Assembly (NCBI RefSeq): GCF_900099605.1
Contig: NZ_FNDK01000001.1
Coordinates: 1 to 64,000 of the forward strand
Origin: Alteribacillus persepolensis
GTDB taxonomy: Bacteria > Bacillota > Bacilli > Bacillales > Marinococcaceae
Length of the DNA stretch: 64,000 nucleotides
Reading direction: 5' to 3'
The position numbers were made by a program, and so were the translations under genes. Positions 56,350-64,000 of this stretch are shown here, one piece after another. Under the pieces are notes generated by a model that was not told the DNA's origin, searched no databases, and worked only from the letters and a program-made list of their open reading frames with translations. Position 1 is the first letter of the stretch. Each line of letters opens with the position of its first letter.

Positions 56350-56465
56350 AAAGTAAAATGATCACAGATAAAAGTTTCTTACATCGCAACGTAAAGTCTA
56401 AATCATTGCATTTTTAACGTGGGAAGCATATCTCTCGAGTGGTCTTGCGAAAGAGAATATATCAA

Positions 56466-56507
56466 AAACCCTCTATTTTTAACAGCGGGACATTAAAAAT
56501 AGAGGGG
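56466..56507 (-). terminator. Minus-strand terminator, yktB side
   Basis: CCCTCTATTTTTAA and TTAAAAATAGAGGG form a perfect 14-bp stem; on the minus strand it is followed by TTTTTG. Confidence 0.8.
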
Positions 56508-56518
56508 GCACCAAATGA

Positions 56519-56545
56519 GGATACCCAATGTCGGGTATCTTTTTA
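56519..56545 (+). terminator. Plus-strand terminator, yktA side
   Basis: GATACCC, loop AATGTC, GGGTATC, then TTTTT. Confidence 0.85.
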
Positions 56546-56577
56546 TCGTTATCATATCAGCAGTTGTAATAAAAAGG

Positions 56578-57207
56578 TTACGATATTTCGTTTACGCGTG
56601 ACAGCCTGTAAAAAGGAAGCAGCGTTTCGAAAGTTTGTTTTGCTTCGTTTAAAAATGCATCTCCATCTTGTAAAAGCGGATTATCTTTTTTAATATGCTT
56701 TCCGATTAAAAATTCGCCTTTTTGGACGTCACGGAAACGGATGAGTCCTTCTCTTAATTTCCTTTCATCTTCGACAGAGAAAGCGTCTTTTTTTGTGTGG
56801 TCTAATGAAATAACGTAGGCAGAAGGCAAGCTGGATATGTCTCCGATGTGATCTAGTAAAGCAGCAGCCGCCTGTTGTTTGTTTGGCATTTCATAAATGT
56901 GAGCAAGCCATATAAAGACGTGATCATCGAATAAGCCTACTTGAAAGTGAGGATATTTTTTGTAACCTCGTTTATTGTCTGCGATTGCCAGCCATGTATC
57001 GTTAGGCGGATTTTTGGTTCTTCTGGCATGCTTTGCGATATGTAAATACATTTCTTCCCCAAGCTCCATAGAAAGCTCTTCGGCCAAAAAGGTGCCAATT
57101 TCCTTGAATTTTGGCTGGATACGTTTTTGTATCGCTTGCATGCGTTCATCTAGACCATCAATGTAAAATGTGTCAAAGTCGTGAGGCTGAAAGCCGGAAA
57201 AAGACAT
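56578..57207 (-). CDS. yktB: UPF0637 (DUF1054) family protein YktB
   Basis: A 209-residue protein of the DUF1054/UPF0637 family: FSGFQPHDFDTFYIDGLDERM at the start, ELGEEMYLHIAKHARRTKNPP, PHFQVGLFDDHVFIWLAHIYE. Conserved in Bacillaceae; function unknown. GAGAGGAGAATGTGAC precedes the ATG. Convergent with yktA, exactly the B. subtilis neighbourhood. Confidence 0.92.
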   Translation of the reverse strand: MSFSGFQPHDFDTFYIDGLDERMQAIQKRIQPKFKEIGTFLAEELSMELGEEMYLHIAKHARRTKNPPNDTWLAIADNKRGYKKYPHFQVGLFDDHVFIWLAHIYEMPNKQQAAAALLDHIGDISSLPSAYVISLDHTKKDAFSVEDERKLREGLIRFRDVQKGEFLIGKHIKKDNPLLQDGDAFLNEAKQTFETLLPFYRLSRVNEIS

Positions 57208-57468
57208 GTCACATTCTCCTCTCCATCCAAATCATGTTTATGTTCCATCATATCCTTTTCACAAAAATAAAATCAATACAAATGCATCATAAACGTAAAA
57301 TTTAGTTCTTCTTGTCCGCCTAAATTGCATAGGAAAAAGTAGCGTTTGAAAAATAAAAATCATATGGTATACTATCAGAAACATAAAATCAGAATATTTC
57401 GTCAACAAGAAAATGCCGACTGTCCGCTTGTCGTGGGTACATTGAAATCACAAAGGGGTGTGGCGGCC

Positions 57469-57657
57469 ATGGGACAAGTGATGCAAACCTTTAAACGAAA
57501 AGACGCAGAAAAGAGAATATCCGTTTTACGAATCGAAATTGACTATGAACTCGTTAGTTTGCATGATGCGATGCTTGCTCAAGATGCAGAAGCAATGAAG
57601 CAGACAAAAGCGCGTCTTGAAAAACTGCGTCAAGAATTCATCCGCTTAGAAGCATAA
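57469..57657 (+). CDS. Small conserved helical protein, YkzI position
   Basis: A 62-residue charged helical protein: MGQVMQTFKRKDAEKRIS, then EIDYELVSLHDAMLAQD and ARLEKLRQEFIRLEA. ATG 57469 lies eight bases after AAAGGGGTG; longer in-frame versions lack a site. It occupies the place of B. subtilis ykzI between yktB and suhB, and is probably that protein. Likely coiled-coil; function unknown. Confidence 0.75.
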   Translation: MGQVMQTFKRKDAEKRISVLRIEIDYELVSLHDAMLAQDAEAMKQTKARLEKLRQEFIRLEA

Positions 57658-57683
57658 TACAATGACGATAGATCCAAAAATAA

Positions 57684-57723
57684 GAGACTGGTAAGAAGTT
57701 CTGCTTCTGCTAGTCTTTTTTAT
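57684..57723 (+). terminator. Rho-independent terminator
   Basis: GACTGGTAAGAAG and CTTCTGCTAGTC stem with a 5-base loop and TTTTTT. Confidence 0.85.
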
Positions 57724-58035
57724 GCCTTAGAATCGCAGTAGCAGTTCCTGAATATCCACCAATCTTCCTTTTTTCAGGGAACTTGCGCCCTTTTATGGAT
57801 ATAAGCGTATTGCCTGTATTTTTGTACAATATAATAAAAATTATGTTGACGGTTGCAGTTAAAACCTTGCATTCTAAACAGTGTGTAGCAGAAGCCCTTT
57901 TGCGCTGGTTGCGCTTCTTCTATACAGAGTGATGAACCGAGCTTTTTCATGGCATTATGGTAGAAAACTCCAATGAAAATGTATGAACAGCGTCAATAAT
58001 GTGTGATAATGTTTACGTAGAATAGGAGTGGTTGG
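57724..58035. other. Intergenic region before suhB
   Basis: About 310 bases, no gene. Promoter-like AT stretch TGTACAATATAATAAAA near 57825 and TTGACGG near 57843, with no well-spaced pair that I can defend. Confidence 0.35.
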
Positions 58036-58845
58036 ATGAGTGAAAATTGGGCTCAGATGAAGGAATTGGCTGTGGAATGGATGATGCATGCAGGAGCTAT
58101 GTTAAAAGAAAGTTTGCATGACGTCATTGCGGTAGAAACAAAATCAAATCCAAATGACCTGGTAACAGAAATGGATTATAAAGTGGAGCGCTATTTAACG
58201 GAACAAATTTTGCGTACATATCCTTCTCATCATGTCTTAGGAGAAGAAGAAGCAGGTAAAGATATTCAATCGACTGATGGAATTGTTTGGATTATTGATC
58301 CGATTGATGGGACAACTAATTTCGTACACCAAAAATTCAATTTTGCTATTTCGGTAGGGGTTATCAAAGATGGGGTCGGGCAAATCGGCATCGTCTATAA
58401 CGTGATGCAAGGCGAATGGTTTACCGCTGTATTAGGCGAAGGAGCCTATTTGAATGGACAAAAACTGCCGCCAGTCACAGAGACAACTCTGCCTGAAGCA
58501 GTGATTGGCATGAACGGCAGGTGGCTTGCACGAGAGAAAAGAAGTGGAGAACAATCTTTACATACAATGGTGAGAAGATCACGAAGTGTCCGCTCTTATG
58601 GTTCCGCTGCTATCGAGCTGGCTTATGTGGCATGTGGACGCCTCGATAGTTATATCAGCTTTCATTTATCTCCCTGGGACTATGCTGCGGGGCTCGTTTT
58701 ATTAAATGAAGTAGGGGTGGATGTGACGGATTTTCAAGGTCAGCGCCCGTCTTTTATCCGCCGCAGCAGAATTTTAGCGGCACGGCCAGGCCTTCATAAA
58801 GAACTGTTGTCTTATGTATATAACCATGAAGGTTTTCTGAAATAG
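58036..58845 (+). CDS. suhB: Inositol monophosphatase family protein
   Basis: A 269-residue Mg-dependent, Li-sensitive sugar phosphatase. Metal ligands are in GEEEAG, IDPIDGTTNFVHQ (motif A) and the C-terminal SPWDYAAGLVLLNEVG. It may act as inositol-1-phosphatase, fructose-1,6-bisphosphatase-like or NADP phosphatase. Same position as B. subtilis yktC/suhB, upstream of ylaF and typA. TAGGAGTGG precedes the ATG. Confidence 0.93.
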   Translation: MSENWAQMKELAVEWMMHAGAMLKESLHDVIAVETKSNPNDLVTEMDYKVERYLTEQILRTYPSHHVLGEEEAGKDIQSTDGIVWIIDPIDGTTNFVHQKFNFAISVGVIKDGVGQIGIVYNVMQGEWFTAVLGEGAYLNGQKLPPVTETTLPEAVIGMNGRWLAREKRSGEQSLHTMVRRSRSVRSYGSAAIELAYVACGRLDSYISFHLSPWDYAAGLVLLNEVGVDVTDFQGQRPSFIRRSRILAARPGLHKELLSYVYNHEGFLK

Positions 58846-58857
58846 TGTACAACACTA

Positions 58858-58897
58858 AAAACACATGCATATTTTCTGCTAATATGCATGTGTTTCC
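58858..58897. terminator. Rho-independent terminator
   Basis: AAACACATGCATATT and AATATGCATGTGTTT, a 15-bp perfect stem with a 7-base loop, shared with convergent ylaF. Confidence 0.85.
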
Positions 58898-58898
58898 G

Positions 58899-59075
58899 TT
58901 AATGAGTTTGTAACTTGGCACGCAGCTTTTTCGAGGCAGCAAAGGTGCCGTACAATCCCGCAAAGCATAATACAGCAAGCAGAATAGATCTCTCAGCAAC
59001 TGCTACACCGAGTGAAGCTACACAAAGCGTTGCGAAAACAGCTAAACATAAAAAACAAACTTTCATCCAGTTCAT
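58899..59075 (-). CDS. ylaF: YlaF-like small membrane protein (DUF5325)
   Basis: A 58-residue protein with two membrane helices (VCFLCLAVFATLCVASLGVAV and LAVLCFAGLYGTFAA) joined by a short polar turn, and a basic C-terminus (SKKLRAKLQTH). ATG 59075 follows TAGGTGAAACA. It corresponds to YlaF, beside typA in Bacillus. Function unknown. Confidence 0.83.
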   Translation of the reverse strand: MNWMKVCFLCLAVFATLCVASLGVAVAERSILLAVLCFAGLYGTFAASKKLRAKLQTH

Positions 59076-59228
59076 TGTTTCACCTACCATCTTTAATCCA
59101 TACTATTAGTGTACAATGAAACAAACAAATTGAAAAGTTAGGCTATGTTATCTGTGTAATACGGAAAAATGTGATACACTAGTAAAGTTGAAATAGTGTA
59201 ACGAATAGATAGGAGCGATATAGTTATA

Positions 59229-61067
59229 ATGAAAGTTCGAAACGATTTAAGAAATATCGCAATCATTGCTCACGTCGACCATGGAAAAACAACATTAGTG
59301 GACGAGTTGTTGAAACAGTCCGGGACGTTTCGGGAGCATGAGCAAGTCGATGAACGTGCGATGGATAACAATGACATTGAAAGAGAACGCGGTATCACCA
59401 TTTTAGCGAAAAACACAGCAGTACGATATGGGGATACACGTATTAACATTATGGATACACCAGGCCATGCCGATTTTGGCGGGGAAGTAGAGCGAATATT
59501 AAAGATGGTAGACGGTGTTTTATTAGTGGTTGATGCGTATGAAGGCTGCATGCCGCAAACTCGTTTTGTGCTGAAGAAAGCATTAGAACAAAAGCTGACC
59601 CCGCTTGTGGTTTTAAATAAAATTGATCGCGATATGGCACGGCCGGAAGAAGTAGTGGATGAGGTACTGGATTTATTTATTGAATTAGGTGCTGATGAAG
59701 ATCAGCTTGACTTCCCAGTCGCCTACGCTTCTGCTATTAATGGAACGGCAAGTGAGAATCCAGACAAACAAGATGAAAACATGGAAGTTTTATTTAAAAT
59801 GATTGAAAAAAATGTTCCGGCTCCGGCAGATAACCGGGAAGAACCATTTCAATTTCAAGTAACCATGCTCGACTATAACGACTATTTAGGCAGAATTGGA
59901 GTAGGGCGAGTATTTCGCGGTACGATTCGAACAGGTGATCAAGCTACGCTGATTAAAAGAGATGGCACACAGAAAAACTTCCGGGTAACAAAGTTATTTG
60001 GCTTTATGGGATTAAAGCGAATGGAAATTGACGAGGCATATGCAGGAGATTTGATTGCAATTGCAGGGGTGGAAGACATCAATGTCGGGGAGACGATTTG
60101 TCCTTCTGACCATCATGATCCGCTGCCGCCGCTTCGTATTGATGAACCAACATTACAGATGACGTTCCTTGTCAATAACAGTCCGTTTGCTGGACGTGAA
60201 GGGGACTATGTTACGAGCCGAAAATTAGAAGAGCGGTTGATGACTCAGCTTGAGACCGATGTGAGCTTGCGCGTGGAGCAAACTGATTCACCGGATGTTT
60301 GGACTGTATCAGGACGCGGCGAATTGCATCTATCGATTTTAATTGAAAATATGCGTCGAGAAGGGTACGAACTGCAAGTATCAAAACCGGAAGTCATCGT
60401 TAAAGAAGTGGACGGTGTTTTATCAGAACCTGTAGAGCGTGCCCAAGTCGATGTACCTGAAGAGTATACCGGCAACGTCATGGAGTCTCTTGGTGCAAGA
60501 AAAGGCGAAATGCTTGATATGGTTAATAAAGGAGACGGACAAGTCCGTATGGATTTTCTCGTTCCTTCTCGGGGGCTTATTGGATATACGACAGAGTTTA
60601 TGGCACAAACAAAAGGATATGGGATTTTAAATCACTCGTTTGACGGCTACCAGCCCGCCCACACCGGCCAGGTTGGCGGACGCCGGCAAGGTGTATTAGT
60701 TTCGATGGAAAATGGGAAAGCAACTCCTTACGGAATGATGCAAGTCGAAGACCGTGGAACTTTGTTTGTTGAGCCTGGTACAGAAATATATGCAGGCATG
60801 ATTGTAGGAGAGCATACTCGGGATAATGACCTGACAGTCAATATTACAAAAGCAAAGCAGCAGACTAATGTTCGGTCTGCGACAAAAGAAACGACGGTGA
60901 CGATGAAACGGCCGCGCCTTTTAACGCTAGAAGAAGCGCTCGAATTTTTAAATGATGATGAGTATTGCGAGGTAACACCAGAATCTATACGACTACGCAA
61001 AAAAATTCTCGATAAAAGCACACGAGAAAGAGAAGAGAAAAAGAAAAAATTAGCCAATAAATCATAA
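59229..61067 (+). CDS. typA: Ribosome-associated GTPase TypA/BipA
   Basis: A 612-residue translational GTPase. G1 AHVDHGKTTL (residues 14-23), G2 RGITI, G3 DTPGHADF, G4 NKIDRD, then domain II, EF-G-like domains III and V, and the BipA-specific C-terminal domain. It binds 70S ribosomes and supports 50S assembly, notably at low temperature. AGGAGCGATATAGTTATA precedes the ATG. Followed by ylaH. Confidence 0.97.
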   Translation: MKVRNDLRNIAIIAHVDHGKTTLVDELLKQSGTFREHEQVDERAMDNNDIERERGITILAKNTAVRYGDTRINIMDTPGHADFGGEVERILKMVDGVLLVVDAYEGCMPQTRFVLKKALEQKLTPLVVLNKIDRDMARPEEVVDEVLDLFIELGADEDQLDFPVAYASAINGTASENPDKQDENMEVLFKMIEKNVPAPADNREEPFQFQVTMLDYNDYLGRIGVGRVFRGTIRTGDQATLIKRDGTQKNFRVTKLFGFMGLKRMEIDEAYAGDLIAIAGVEDINVGETICPSDHHDPLPPLRIDEPTLQMTFLVNNSPFAGREGDYVTSRKLEERLMTQLETDVSLRVEQTDSPDVWTVSGRGELHLSILIENMRREGYELQVSKPEVIVKEVDGVLSEPVERAQVDVPEEYTGNVMESLGARKGEMLDMVNKGDGQVRMDFLVPSRGLIGYTTEFMAQTKGYGILNHSFDGYQPAHTGQVGGRRQGVLVSMENGKATPYGMMQVEDRGTLFVEPGTEIYAGMIVGEHTRDNDLTVNITKAKQQTNVRSATKETTVTMKRPRLLTLEEALEFLNDDEYCEVTPESIRLRKKILDKSTREREEKKKKLANKS

Positions 61068-61089
61068 GAGCAGCATCGGGGTGAAAAAA

Positions 61090-61443
61090 ATGATAACAGC
61101 CGCGCCAAATATCAATAACGTAGAAGTGACAAAAGAACAGCTGAGCTTTACAGCGGGCCTGTTGAACGTGCATGAGTATCCAGTGGCCGGCTTTTGGCTG
61201 TTGTACGCTGCTGTCGTGGTCATGTCGATTATCGTATTTAACTTGGGATTTGCTCGTAAACTTCCACTTTTAAAAAATGTTATTGTTTATGCCGCTCTGT
61301 TTATCGGTGCGCTGCCGCTTACGATTTTTGCAATTGGAATGGCTGTTGTAGAATCGCTTGTCGCTGCGGCTATCGTTCTAGGAATATACAGGCTTCGTTT
61401 AAGGAACCATAAAAAAGAGCAAGAACAAGAGAGCATAACGTGA
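61090..61443 (+). CDS. ylaH: YlaH-like membrane protein
   Basis: A 117-residue protein with three hydrophobic segments (about residues 35-55, 64-84 and 86-105). The pattern FNLGFARKLPLLKNVIVYAAL and LGIYRLRLRNHKKEQ matches YlaH. Function unknown. ATG 61090 follows GGGGTGA, 22 bases after typA, so cotranscription is likely; a GTG at 61081 overlaps the ribosome site. Confidence 0.85.
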   Translation: MITAAPNINNVEVTKEQLSFTAGLLNVHEYPVAGFWLLYAAVVVMSIIVFNLGFARKLPLLKNVIVYAALFIGALPLTIFAIGMAVVESLVAAAIVLGIYRLRLRNHKKEQEQESIT

Positions 61444-61444
61444 A

Positions 61445-61480
61445 AAAAACAGCCGCCTGTGCGCACAGGCGGCTGTTTTT
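61445..61480. terminator. Bidirectional rho-independent terminator
   Basis: AAAAACAGCCGCCTGTGC and GCACAGGCGGCTGTTTTT are a perfect inverted repeat between ylaH and convergent ylaI. Confidence 0.93.
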
Positions 61481-61491
61481 CATGTCAATCT

Positions 61492-61689
61492 TTACCAATC
61501 ATCATTCTTTTTTGGATCGCGGTAAGGAACAAATCCATTTTTCCATCTTTCATTCGTTCTTGCTGCTATTCGATCATGACATGCATCGCACATGTAAGTA
61601 TGAATCGGCCGGTTGCGCAGCTTTTTTGCTAATGGATTTTTATCATCAAGGTCATGAATGCCATCACATAATACGCATTTAACTTTCAT
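61492..61689 (-). CDS. ylaI: YlaI-like zinc-ribbon protein (DUF2197)
   Basis: A 65-residue protein with CVLCDG near the N-terminus and CDACH mid-protein, a likely four-cysteine zinc site, followed by ERWKNGFVPYRDPKKNDDW. This is the YlaI family, conserved in Bacillus next to ylaH; function unknown. GGAGAGTGAG precedes the ATG. Confidence 0.9.
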   Translation of the reverse strand: MKVKCVLCDGIHDLDDKNPLAKKLRNRPIHTYMCDACHDRIAARTNERWKNGFVPYRDPKKNDDW

Positions 61690-61898
61690 TCATCTCACTC
61701 TCCAATTAATTCAACGGCCAAATGCCTCAACTCCTGTCTAGTATAACATGATAGAAGCCAAGGCGAATATACACTTGTTTGTAACAACGGATTTTATAAG
61801 AAGAAAAGGAATTAACCGGCACATTGTCGTAGTATGATAAGTAATAAGAAGTATTTCTTATTTTGTTTTTTCTAACCTGGAAGACAGGAGGTTTGGAC

Positions 61899-62363
61899 AT
61901 GGCAAACACAGTGGAACCATCTCTATCCAGTGATTTATTAAGATTACTGCGCCGCGAAACATTTGTCTCCGTTGCAACAGTAAGAGAAGAAACGGGTACA
62001 CCTGATGTGCATGCTATTTCGTGGGTGTATGCAAAAGATGCACATACCATCTTTTTTTCGGCTGACAGCCGCTCACGCATTGTTCGCAATCTGAAAGTAA
62101 ACGACGGTGTTGTTATTTCTTTTATTGCCAATGGCTCTACCTACGCTATTCGTGGCAGAGCAGCTGTTGAAAAGGAAGAGATGCCCAACATTCCAATCAA
62201 ACTCGCTTTAGTGAAATGTGTTATAGAAGAGGTGCGCGATGTGATGTTTTACGGAGCAAAAATGGTTTCGGCGCCTGCTTTTGAAAAAATATATGATTTA
62301 GAAGCAGCGAGGAAATTAGATACGCAAGTGATGGATGAATTGAAAAGGGCTTCGTCGGGATGA
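61899..62363 (+). CDS. ylaL: Pyridoxamine 5'-phosphate oxidase-like flavin protein YlaL
   Basis: A 154-residue split-barrel protein of the PNPOx-like superfamily: ETFVSVATVREETGTPDVHAI, DAHTIFFSADSRSRIVRNLK and VISFIANGSTYAIRGRAAV are the strand pattern that binds FMN or related cofactors. ATG 61899 follows ACAGGAGG. B. subtilis has ylaL near ylaK; here it precedes ylaK. No ylaJ gene lies between ylaI and ylaK. Substrate unknown. Confidence 0.85.
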   Translation: MANTVEPSLSSDLLRLLRRETFVSVATVREETGTPDVHAISWVYAKDAHTIFFSADSRSRIVRNLKVNDGVVISFIANGSTYAIRGRAAVEKEEMPNIPIKLALVKCVIEEVRDVMFYGAKMVSAPAFEKIYDLEAARKLDTQVMDELKRASSG

Positions 62364-62571
62364 TGGTAGGTCCTTTTTATTATTCATAGAGCTTGTATAT
62401 AGAAAGATTTTTTAAGATTTCTTCAAGATATCTCCGTTTTGCTGTCAACTTTGTCCAAGTTTCAGCATAAGTAAGAATAAGCACCATTTTTCTTGCATCC
62501 TCCGAAGCAACTCTTTTTGAGTCCCCTGAAAAAGGGAAAAGAGGTTTATTATCCAGTGGGGAGGAAATATA

Positions 62572-63900
62572 TTGAAAAAGGTATATGTGATAGATACAAA
62601 CGTATTTTTACAGGATCCACAGGCCATGTTTCAATTTGAAGATAATGAGGTGGTTATACCAGCAGTCGTATTAGAAGAAATTGATACCAAAAAAAGATAT
62701 ATGGATGAAATTGGAAGAAATGCACGACATTTTTCGCGGATGCTTGATCGCTTAAGAGGACAAGGGAAACTCCATGAAGGGATTTCGTTAGATAACGGGG
62801 GGAAAATTAGAGTAGAGCTTAATCACCGGTCGCTGCAATATTTAAAAGAAACGTTTATCGAGGTGACCAATGATAATCGAATTTTAGCGGTAGCGATGAA
62901 TTTACAAAAAGAGTTAGGAACAGCAGATCCCTCGAAAAGAGTGATTATTGTATCAAAAGATGCCCTTGTACGAGTAAAAGCAGACGCACTGGGCATCGCG
63001 GCAGAAGACTTTTTAAGCGATCGAGTGACGCAATACGATAATATATATAAAGGGAAGATTTATCAAGAGGTAGCAAAAGAAGTATTAAATGAGTTTTATG
63101 AAAAAAACATGCTGCCGGTTCGTACATTAGGAAAGGAGCGAATGTATCCCCATCAATTTATCGTGTTAAAAGATGCATTGGGCACCCCGGCTTCTGCGGT
63201 GGCTAAAGTGGATGAAACAGGAAAGTGGGTCAAGCCTTTTGCAAAGGAATTAGAACATGTTTGGGGGATTAGTCCGAGAAATGTTGAGCAAAAAATGGCG
63301 CTAGAGCTATTATTACGTGAAGACATTCCCCTTGTGACGTTAACAGGAAAAGCCGGTACCGGAAAAACCCTTCTGTCACTTGCTGCCGGTTTATTACAAA
63401 CTGAGGATATGGGTAAGTATAATAAACTGCTAGTGGCAAGACCAGTGGTGCCTATGGGGAAAGACATAGGGTATTTACCAGGGGAAAAAGAAGAAAAACT
63501 CAGACCTTGGATGCAGCCGGTATTTGATAATTTAGAATATCTATTTAACACAAAAAAACCAGGTGAGCTCGACCAAATTCTAGCTGGCATGGGATCCATT
63601 CAGGTAGAGGCATTAACGTATATAAGAGGCAGAAGTATTCCAGATCAATTTATTATCATTGACGAGGCACAAAACTTAACAAAACACGAGGTGAAAACGA
63701 TTTTAACTCGGGTAGGGGAAGGCAGTAAGATTGTTTTTATGGGTGATCCTGCACAAATTGACCATCCTTATCTTGACGAGTTAAATAATGGTCTTGCTTA
63801 TGTAGTGGAAGTGTTTAAAGACCAGGCAATCAGCGGCCATGTGAAGCTTGAAAAAGGAGAAAGGTCAGGATTGGCACAGTTAGCGGCAGATCTATTATAA
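62572..63900 (+). CDS. ylaK: PIN-domain PhoH2-type ATPase YlaK
   Basis: A 442-residue fusion of an N-terminal PIN nuclease domain (DTNVFLQDP, EEIDTKKRYMDEIGRNAR, TNDNRILAVA acidic residues) to a PhoH ATPase. The Walker A motif is LTGKAGTGKTLLSLAAGL (about residues 260-277) and Walker B FIIIDEAQN. Related PhoH2 proteins are RNA helicases with PIN RNase activity. TTG 62572 follows GGGGAGGAAATA. Conserved Bacillus neighbour of the typA region. Confidence 0.93.
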   Translation: MKKVYVIDTNVFLQDPQAMFQFEDNEVVIPAVVLEEIDTKKRYMDEIGRNARHFSRMLDRLRGQGKLHEGISLDNGGKIRVELNHRSLQYLKETFIEVTNDNRILAVAMNLQKELGTADPSKRVIIVSKDALVRVKADALGIAAEDFLSDRVTQYDNIYKGKIYQEVAKEVLNEFYEKNMLPVRTLGKERMYPHQFIVLKDALGTPASAVAKVDETGKWVKPFAKELEHVWGISPRNVEQKMALELLLREDIPLVTLTGKAGTGKTLLSLAAGLLQTEDMGKYNKLLVARPVVPMGKDIGYLPGEKEEKLRPWMQPVFDNLEYLFNTKKPGELDQILAGMGSIQVEALTYIRGRSIPDQFIIIDEAQNLTKHEVKTILTRVGEGSKIVFMGDPAQIDHPYLDELNNGLAYVVEVFKDQAISGHVKLEKGERSGLAQLAADLL

Positions 63901-63931
63901 GCTTTTGTGACAGGAATTAATAAAACAACTT

Positions 63932-63974
63932 AAAAAAAGCCTGTTGTGACAAAGGACTACAGCAGGCTTTTTGT
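63932..63974 (+). terminator. Rho-independent terminator
   Basis: AAAAAGCCTGTTGT and ACAGCAGGCTTTTT stem after ylaK. Confidence 0.85.
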
Positions 63975-64000
63975 TTTTGAATAACAGCTGGTATATGATC

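Overview
This 64 kb window is a chromosomal segment of a low-GC, endospore-forming Bacillaceae bacterium. Three things point there: strong AGGAGG-type ribosome binding sites with frequent TTG and GTG starts; spore genes (splAB for spore photoproduct lyase, a YjcZ-family membrane peptide, a YheC/D-type coat-associated protein, a DUF3231 protein); and several blocks in Bacillus subtilis gene order (ykuT-ykuU-ykuV-ktrC-rnjA-rpoY-ykrA-defB-ykyA-pdhABCD-SR1-yktA-yktB-suhB-ylaF-typA-ylaH-ylaI-ylaL-ylaK). A betaine/choline transporter and TRAP and Na+-coupled carriers would suit a halophilic or alkaliphilic lifestyle, but that is inference. No rRNA, tRNA, CRISPR array, transposase or prophage was found.

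Region 1 (1-9.2 kb) is an accessory aromatic-degradation cluster. It holds the tail of an HpaB-type flavin monooxygenase, maleylacetate reductase, a regulator joining a V4R-like sensor to a PucR helix-turn-helix, two paralogous metallo-beta-lactamase-fold hydrolases flanking an intradiol (hydroxyquinol-type) ring-cleavage dioxygenase, and a TAXI/TRAP uptake system. The implied route is uptake, hydroxylation to hydroxyquinol, ring cleavage to maleylacetate, then reduction to 3-oxoadipate. The two hydrolases have no assigned step. The first has no ATG, GTG or TTG that would give a full-length protein.

Region 2 (9.2-31.8 kb) is mixed: chromate transporter with a PadR regulator, flotillin, a VWA lipoprotein, an ECF sigma/anti-sigma pair, spore proteins, a dicarboxylate symporter, YdhR, splAB, an MscS channel, an HPr-like orphan, LysR/MFS and MarR/MFS pairs, isocitrate lyase with two operator-like palindromes, and RraA.

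Region 3 (31.9-49.9 kb) is core metabolism: lysine/diaminopimelate synthesis by the acetylase route (dapH, a class III aminotransferase, dapL), redox proteins (ykuU, ykuV), potassium channel gating (ktrC), RNA degradation (rnjA, rpoY), peptide deformylase and the pyruvate dehydrogenase operon.

Region 4 (49.9-64 kb) has a long intergenic repeat region, a BCCT transporter, a polysaccharide deacetylase and the dual-function small RNA SR1 with its GapA-binding peptide SR1P. After these come conserved housekeeping genes ending with the PhoH-type ATPase ylaK. Intergenic regions carry diverged dispersed repeats: a pair near 32.8 and 50.4 kb, and a direct repeat bracketing the SR1 gene.
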